Shown: piece after piece, positions 45,663 through 49,925 of the stretch
How positions within the stretch are numbered: the first letter of the stretch is position 1
How the letters are laid out: every line of letters starts with the position of its first letter
Assembly (NCBI GenBank): GCA_028286405.1
Contig: JAQBRP010000003.1
Span: 1 to 49,925 of the forward strand
Direction of reading: 5' to 3'
From: Candidatus Saccharimonadota bacterium
GTDB lineage: Bacteria > Patescibacteriota > Saccharimonadia > Saccharimonadales > UBA4665
Length of the DNA: 49,925 nt
The notes under the pieces: model-generated
The model's database searches: none
Seen by the model: the letters and a program-made list of their open reading frames with translations, nothing else
Told to the model about the DNA's origin: nothing
Made by a program: the position numbers and the translations under genes

Positions 45663-47696
45663 ATGATGCTCAGTACAGTGCTAACGGAGTTAAAGGGCGT
45701 AGGACCGGCGGCGGCCGCTAAATTTGGGGTGCTGGGCCTTAAGACTGTTGGCGACTTAGTAACCTACTGGCCACGTCGTTACGACGATTACTCACAGGTG
45801 GTCACCATGAAAGACCTTAAACCTGGGGCGGTAACGCTGAGTGGCACCATTGACACGATTACCAGCCGCTATGTTCGCCGAGGCATGCACATTACCGAGG
45901 CTCAGGCCCATGATGCCACCGGCGTAGTGCGCTTGGTTTGGTTTAACCAGCCCTACCGGGCAAACAGCATTAAGCCCGGGCAGCAATACTTTATTTCGGG
46001 CAATTATGAGCTCAGCCACCAGCGCTTTGGGCTGCTTAACCCTACTATTGAGTTAGCCCAAGAGTTCACCGTAAATACAGCGCGGATTGTACCTATATAT
46101 AAAGAAACAAAGGGCCTCACCTCGCGCCAAATTCGGGCGGCAGTGGCCGACGCCTTGCCGAAACTGACATTGGACGAAACATTACCCCAGTGGCTGATTG
46201 ACGAAGCCGACCTACTGGACTACTCGACGGCGGTGCATACCATGCACTTTCCAGAAAGCGCCGAAGCGCTAGCGGTAGCTAAGCGTCGCCTGGGCTTTGA
46301 AGAGGTCTTCGGACTCAGCCTAGCTAGTCAGTATGCCAAACAAGAGCTGCAACTGGAGCGAGCGCTACCAGTACAGTTCAAGCCCGAGCTTGCCAAGCTG
46401 TTTGTGAGCCAGCTGCCGTTTACGCTAACTGATGGCCAGCGGGCTACGGCCTGGCAAATCTTTACCGACATGGAGCGTCCCACGCCGATGAATCGGCTGG
46501 TCGAGGGTGATGTAGGGTCTGGTAAAACCGTAGTGGCTACCATGGCCGCAGTTATGGCAATGGACCAGGGCTACCAAGTGGCCTTTATGGCCCCCACCGA
46601 ACTATTGGCTCGCCAGCATGCCAATACTTTGGCCTTGCTACTGAGCGACAAAAAGCACCAGGATCGTGTTGGACTGCTGGTGGGCAGTATGAAAACTGCT
46701 CAGAAGACGGCCGCCCGGGAAGCCATTAAAGACGGTCGTATTCAGTGTATTGTCGGCACCCAAGCGCTGATTCAAGATAGCGTTGATATGCACAAGCTGG
46801 CGCTAGTAATTATTGATGAGCAGCACCGCTTTGGCGTCGATCAGCGCAAAGCCCTGATGCTGAAGTCGGGCCACATGCCCCATGTACTCAGCATGACGGC
46901 CACGCCGATTCCACGTTCGCTGGCCCTGACGCTGTACGGCGAAATGGACATCTCGGTGCTGCGCGAAAAGCCAGCCGGACGGCAAGAAGTCCAAACCGAA
47001 CTGGTCTCGCCGAACTCCCAGGCGCAATTATTCGACAAGGTGCAGGCCGAACTACAAGCTGGCCGCCAAGCCTTTGTGGTCTGCCCCCTGATTGCTGAGT
47101 CTGCCGTTTTGGATGCGCAGTCTGCCGAGGCAACCTATGAACGTCTGCGCCAGCATGAGCTCAAAAAGTGGCGGGTGGGACTGCTGCACGGCAAACTGAA
47201 GCCGGCTGACAAGCAAGCAGTTATGGAACAATTCGTGCGGCATGAGCTGGACGTTTTAGTGTCTACGACGGTGATTGAGGTGGGCGTCGACATCCCTAAT
47301 GCGTCAGTAATGCTGATTGAAACGCCCGAGCGCTTCGGTCTGGCCCAACTGCACCAGTTACGCGGTCGGATTGGTCGTGGTGCGCACCAGAGCTATTGCT
47401 ACGCTTTGCTCAGCGACTCAAAGGCACCGGGTCGCCGATTGCGGGCTTTTGAATCGACGTACGACGGCTTTAAACTCAGTGAACTTGACCTGCAGCTGCG
47501 TGGTCCGGGGGCTATTTATGGCACGCTGCAGCACGGTGCCCTCGACCTACGCATCGCCCAGTTAAGTGACACTGTGCTGATTGCCGAAGCCCAAAAGGCG
47601 GCCAAGGCGTTCATTAAGCGAGAAGAAAATTTGTTACACTATACTACGTTGGCGCAGACAATTACGCGCCTCCAGACCGTGACAAATCTCAACTAA
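45663..47696 (+). CDS. recG: ATP-dependent DNA helicase RecG
   Basis: GVGPAAAAKFG, VEGDVGSGKTVVA, DEQHRFGVDQR, TATPIPRSLALT, QLHQLRGRIGRG. Confidence 0.97.
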   Translation: MMLSTVLTELKGVGPAAAAKFGVLGLKTVGDLVTYWPRRYDDYSQVVTMKDLKPGAVTLSGTIDTITSRYVRRGMHITEAQAHDATGVVRLVWFNQPYRANSIKPGQQYFISGNYELSHQRFGLLNPTIELAQEFTVNTARIVPIYKETKGLTSRQIRAAVADALPKLTLDETLPQWLIDEADLLDYSTAVHTMHFPESAEALAVAKRRLGFEEVFGLSLASQYAKQELQLERALPVQFKPELAKLFVSQLPFTLTDGQRATAWQIFTDMERPTPMNRLVEGDVGSGKTVVATMAAVMAMDQGYQVAFMAPTELLARQHANTLALLLSDKKHQDRVGLLVGSMKTAQKTAAREAIKDGRIQCIVGTQALIQDSVDMHKLALVIIDEQHRFGVDQRKALMLKSGHMPHVLSMTATPIPRSLALTLYGEMDISVLREKPAGRQEVQTELVSPNSQAQLFDKVQAELQAGRQAFVVCPLIAESAVLDAQSAEATYERLRQHELKKWRVGLLHGKLKPADKQAVMEQFVRHELDVLVSTTVIEVGVDIPNASVMLIETPERFGLAQLHQLRGRIGRGAHQSYCYALLSDSKAPGRRLRAFESTYDGFKLSELDLQLRGPGAIYGTLQHGALDLRIAQLSDTVLIAEAQKAAKAFIKREENLLHYTTLAQTITRLQTVTNLN

Positions 47697-48514
47697 TGTA
47701 TTCTGGTTCCACCATTTCACCGATATCGGGAGCGCTTTTAGGCGCTCATCAAAAGATTGATCGGGTTGCTCGCCGCAACCTTGAGCGCTTATTGCCGGGC
47801 TGCAGCTTTCCGTCTATTCGCCAAATTATTCACTTTGAAGGCGACAATGGCCCCGACGCCATTAAGCGCAAAAGCCCGGCCAAAGACGAGCCCTGGCATT
47901 ACTTTCAGCCCTTTGATATGGAAGATAACCAGTTATTGCAGCTAATTGAAGAGCATTATCGCTTGCTCACCAAGGCCCTAGCGGCTAAAGACACGGTGCG
48001 TGCATCGTTCGAAGCGGCCTGGCTGGCCCACGCCGTGGTCGACGGTCTAACGCCGGCCCACCATTACCCGTACGAAGAAAAACTCGTCGAACTGCGGGGT
48101 GGTCAGGGAATGGAAACCCGTACAACCGTTAAAGAAAAAATACTGTTTCCGGGTGAAACGCTGCGCCACCAGGCCTCAAACAATTGGAAATTCTGGGGGC
48201 CTAAAGGTGTGTTTTCGACTCATGTAGCCTTTGAATGGGGTGTTTCTACCTTGATTGCACCACTGCGTTTACTTAAATCAGCGCCCACTACAGCTGACGT
48301 TGAACGATTTTCTAAACTGGGCGTTGCGGCCTGGTACCGTTCGATAGCCCAAGAAGTCGCTCGGCTGGAACTATATGATGATTTTTATGTCAGCGGCTGG
48401 ACGATCAGCTTAGGCCGACGGGTTCGTCGTGAGCTCGCTCCGGCACTGGCTCGGGCCGTTAGCTTAGCTTGGTACGGCGCATTGCTGGACGCTAAAAAGG
48501 AGCAACAGGCGTGA
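47696..48514 (+). CDS. Putative zinc-dependent phospholipase C/S1-nuclease-like protein
   Basis: WLAHAVVDGLTPAHHYPYEEK (AHxxxD...HH) plus N-terminal ISGALLGAHQKIDRVARR; overlaps recG stop (TAATG). Confidence 0.5.
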   Translation: MYSGSTISPISGALLGAHQKIDRVARRNLERLLPGCSFPSIRQIIHFEGDNGPDAIKRKSPAKDEPWHYFQPFDMEDNQLLQLIEEHYRLLTKALAAKDTVRASFEAAWLAHAVVDGLTPAHHYPYEEKLVELRGGQGMETRTTVKEKILFPGETLRHQASNNWKFWGPKGVFSTHVAFEWGVSTLIAPLRLLKSAPTTADVERFSKLGVAAWYRSIAQEVARLELYDDFYVSGWTISLGRRVRRELAPALARAVSLAWYGALLDAKKEQQA

Positions 48515-49044
48515 GAGTTATTGCTGGCACGCTTGGCGGCCGGTTATTCAACTCGCCGCGAGGTCACCGCACGCACCCAATGAGCGATAAAATGCGTGGT
48601 GCTTTGTTTAATATGCTTGGCGATATTGATGATTACACAGTGCTCGACGCCTTTTCGGGTACTGGTGCCCTGGCGTTTGAGGCTATTAGTCGCGGTGCAG
48701 CCAGCGCTCTAGCTATTGAGCAAGACCGCAACGCCCAGCGAACGCTAGCTGAAAACATTGATCTGCTAGGACTAGGAAGCCAAGTGAGATTAATTAAAGC
48801 TGGTGCTGGCAGCTGGCTCCGCCGCTCAAGGGAGAGCTTTGACCTCATACTGCTGGACCCGCCCTATGACGACTTACAGTATGACCTTATAGAATCATTG
48901 GCCAGCGTCTGTAAAGTTGGCGGTCGGCTGGTGCTATCGTGGCCCGGCAAGCAGGAAATACTACCAAGGTTTGGTAAGTTTGAGCTGCTAAGCAACAAAT
49001 CTTACGGTGATGGCAGTTTGCGGGTCTACGAGCGTAAGGTCTAG
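48511..49044 (+). CDS. rsmD: 16S rRNA (guanine966-N2)-methyltransferase RsmD
   Basis: VIAGTLGGRLFNSPRGHRTHPMSDKMRGALFNML, LDAFSGTGALAFEAISRGA, ILLDPPYD; GTG start. Confidence 0.94.
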   Translation: MRVIAGTLGGRLFNSPRGHRTHPMSDKMRGALFNMLGDIDDYTVLDAFSGTGALAFEAISRGAASALAIEQDRNAQRTLAENIDLLGLGSQVRLIKAGAGSWLRRSRESFDLILLDPPYDDLQYDLIESLASVCKVGGRLVLSWPGKQEILPRFGKFELLSNKSYGDGSLRVYERKV

Positions 49045-49742
49045 GCTTTTGGTGCCTTGGCGGCGGGCTTAATTTCGCGGTAACGGAGCACCGACAGGAA
49101 TACGTAAGAACAGGCGATGAGTTCGCCAATAATAATGCCAAAGTAGGAGAGGGCGCTCTGGGCGAGAGCAGCAGCGAAAATCAGGGCAACCTGTACGCCA
49201 ATAATGCCCCAGATGGCTCCGCTGTATGGCTTAGACATGTCGGCCGACTGCTTAAGGGCTTCGCCAAAGGGTAAATCTTGGTCCACCAACAAGTAAGTTC
49301 CCAGGAAGTATCGACGAATCACAAACAGGCCCGGGACAATGAATAGAATGAGGCCACCAATAGCCAGCACGCCGAACACGATGTAGTACATAATAAGGCT
49401 CCAGTCGTAGCGTAGACCCAAGCGGTAATAGGAGCCAACGGAATCAGTTTTACCAGCAGCTGCCCGCAACTGAAAGACGGTGAGAGGGCCAATGTTTACT
49501 AGCTGCCAGACCATACTTACGAGTAGTAATGCCAGTCCAACGGTCTGACCAGGAGCAAGCTGTAGGCTTCCATTAACGGCTACCGGTGCGCCGATAAGCG
49601 TGCTACCCAGTACGCCCACTAAGCTGGGTAGTAAAAACAAATAAATAACTCCAATATAATGTTCACGAACCAATGCCAGGTTTGGTTTAAAAAGGTCCCA
49701 ACTTGGTGTCATGGTTCTAGAAGCAGGTAATTTGTTGGCCAT
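49041..49742 (-). CDS. Multi-TM hypothetical membrane protein
   Basis: Several hydrophobic helices; stop overlaps rsmD stop in convergent orientation. Confidence 0.75.
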   Translation of the reverse strand: MANKLPASRTMTPSWDLFKPNLALVREHYIGVIYLFLLPSLVGVLGSTLIGAPVAVNGSLQLAPGQTVGLALLLVSMVWQLVNIGPLTVFQLRAAAGKTDSVGSYYRLGLRYDWSLIMYYIVFGVLAIGGLILFIVPGLFVIRRYFLGTYLLVDQDLPFGEALKQSADMSKPYSGAIWGIIGVQVALIFAAALAQSALSYFGIIIGELIACSYVFLSVLRYREIKPAAKAPKA

Positions 49743-49792
49743 TGGTAACCGTAACTATTGCTTAGGCAAGGCCCGCTTGTCAATAACCGCTG

Positions 49793-49821
49793 ATGACAAA
49801 CAGCGGCGAATTGGCTAAAAT
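49793..49821 (+). promoter_or_regulatory. Promoter of tRNA-Leu: ATGACA-N17-TAAAAT
   Basis: -35 49793-49798, -10 49816-49821. Confidence 0.6.
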
Positions 49822-49839
49822 AGACCAGTTCACCAAAAC

Positions 49840-49923
49840 GCGGATGTGGCGAAATGGTAGACGCACTAGCCTTAGGAGCTAGCGGGGCAACCCATGGAGG
49901 TTCAAGTCCTCTCATCCGCACCA
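49840..49923 (+). tRNA. tRNA-Leu(UAG), CCA encoded
   Basis: Acceptor GCGGATG/CATCCGC, anticodon arm CTAGC-CTTAGGA-GCTAG (anticodon TAG), long variable arm, GGTTCAAGTCC T-arm, CCA. Confidence 0.95.
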
Positions 49924-49925
49924 AA

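Noticed and set aside
1-49925. CRISPR arrays, transposases, integrases, rRNA or recoded stop codons
   Set aside because: No direct-repeat/spacer array, no mobile-element proteins in the ORF track, no rRNA signatures; ORFs terminate normally with TAA/TAG/TGA under the standard code.

Overview
Gene-dense chromosomal segment of what looks like a small-genome Patescibacteria/CPR organism, probably Saccharibacteria-like (inferred from gene content and protein style, not proven). It carries mostly housekeeping genes: grx-like fragment/trxB, ppa, gap, a pentose-phosphate/aldolase operon (rpiB, rpe-like, split transketolase, class II fba, PfkB kinase), uvrB, gatCA-X-gatB, a UDPGP-type uridylyltransferase, dnaE, pilB-like ATPase, malic enzyme, rplS, rnhB, yraN, pepN, nusA, clpC, radA, a class A PBP, tyrS, recG, rsmD and a tRNA-Leu(UAG). 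I saw no rRNA, CRISPR array, transposase or prophage. The most interesting signals are: (1) at about 13 loci a -10-like hexamer ends only 6-7 nt before the start codon, implying widespread leaderless mRNAs; (2) a perfect 25-bp-arm palindrome between pepN and nusA that places near-consensus promoters on both strands, with a decayed second copy after dnaE; (3) a TM-anchored protein with a HEPN-like R-x4-H motif, translationally coupled between gatA and gatB; (4) a membrane-anchored HExxH protein between clpC and radA; (5) a perfect CIRCE element before clpC with the -35 box inside its spacer; (6) an intrinsic-terminator-like hairpin in the nusA leader.
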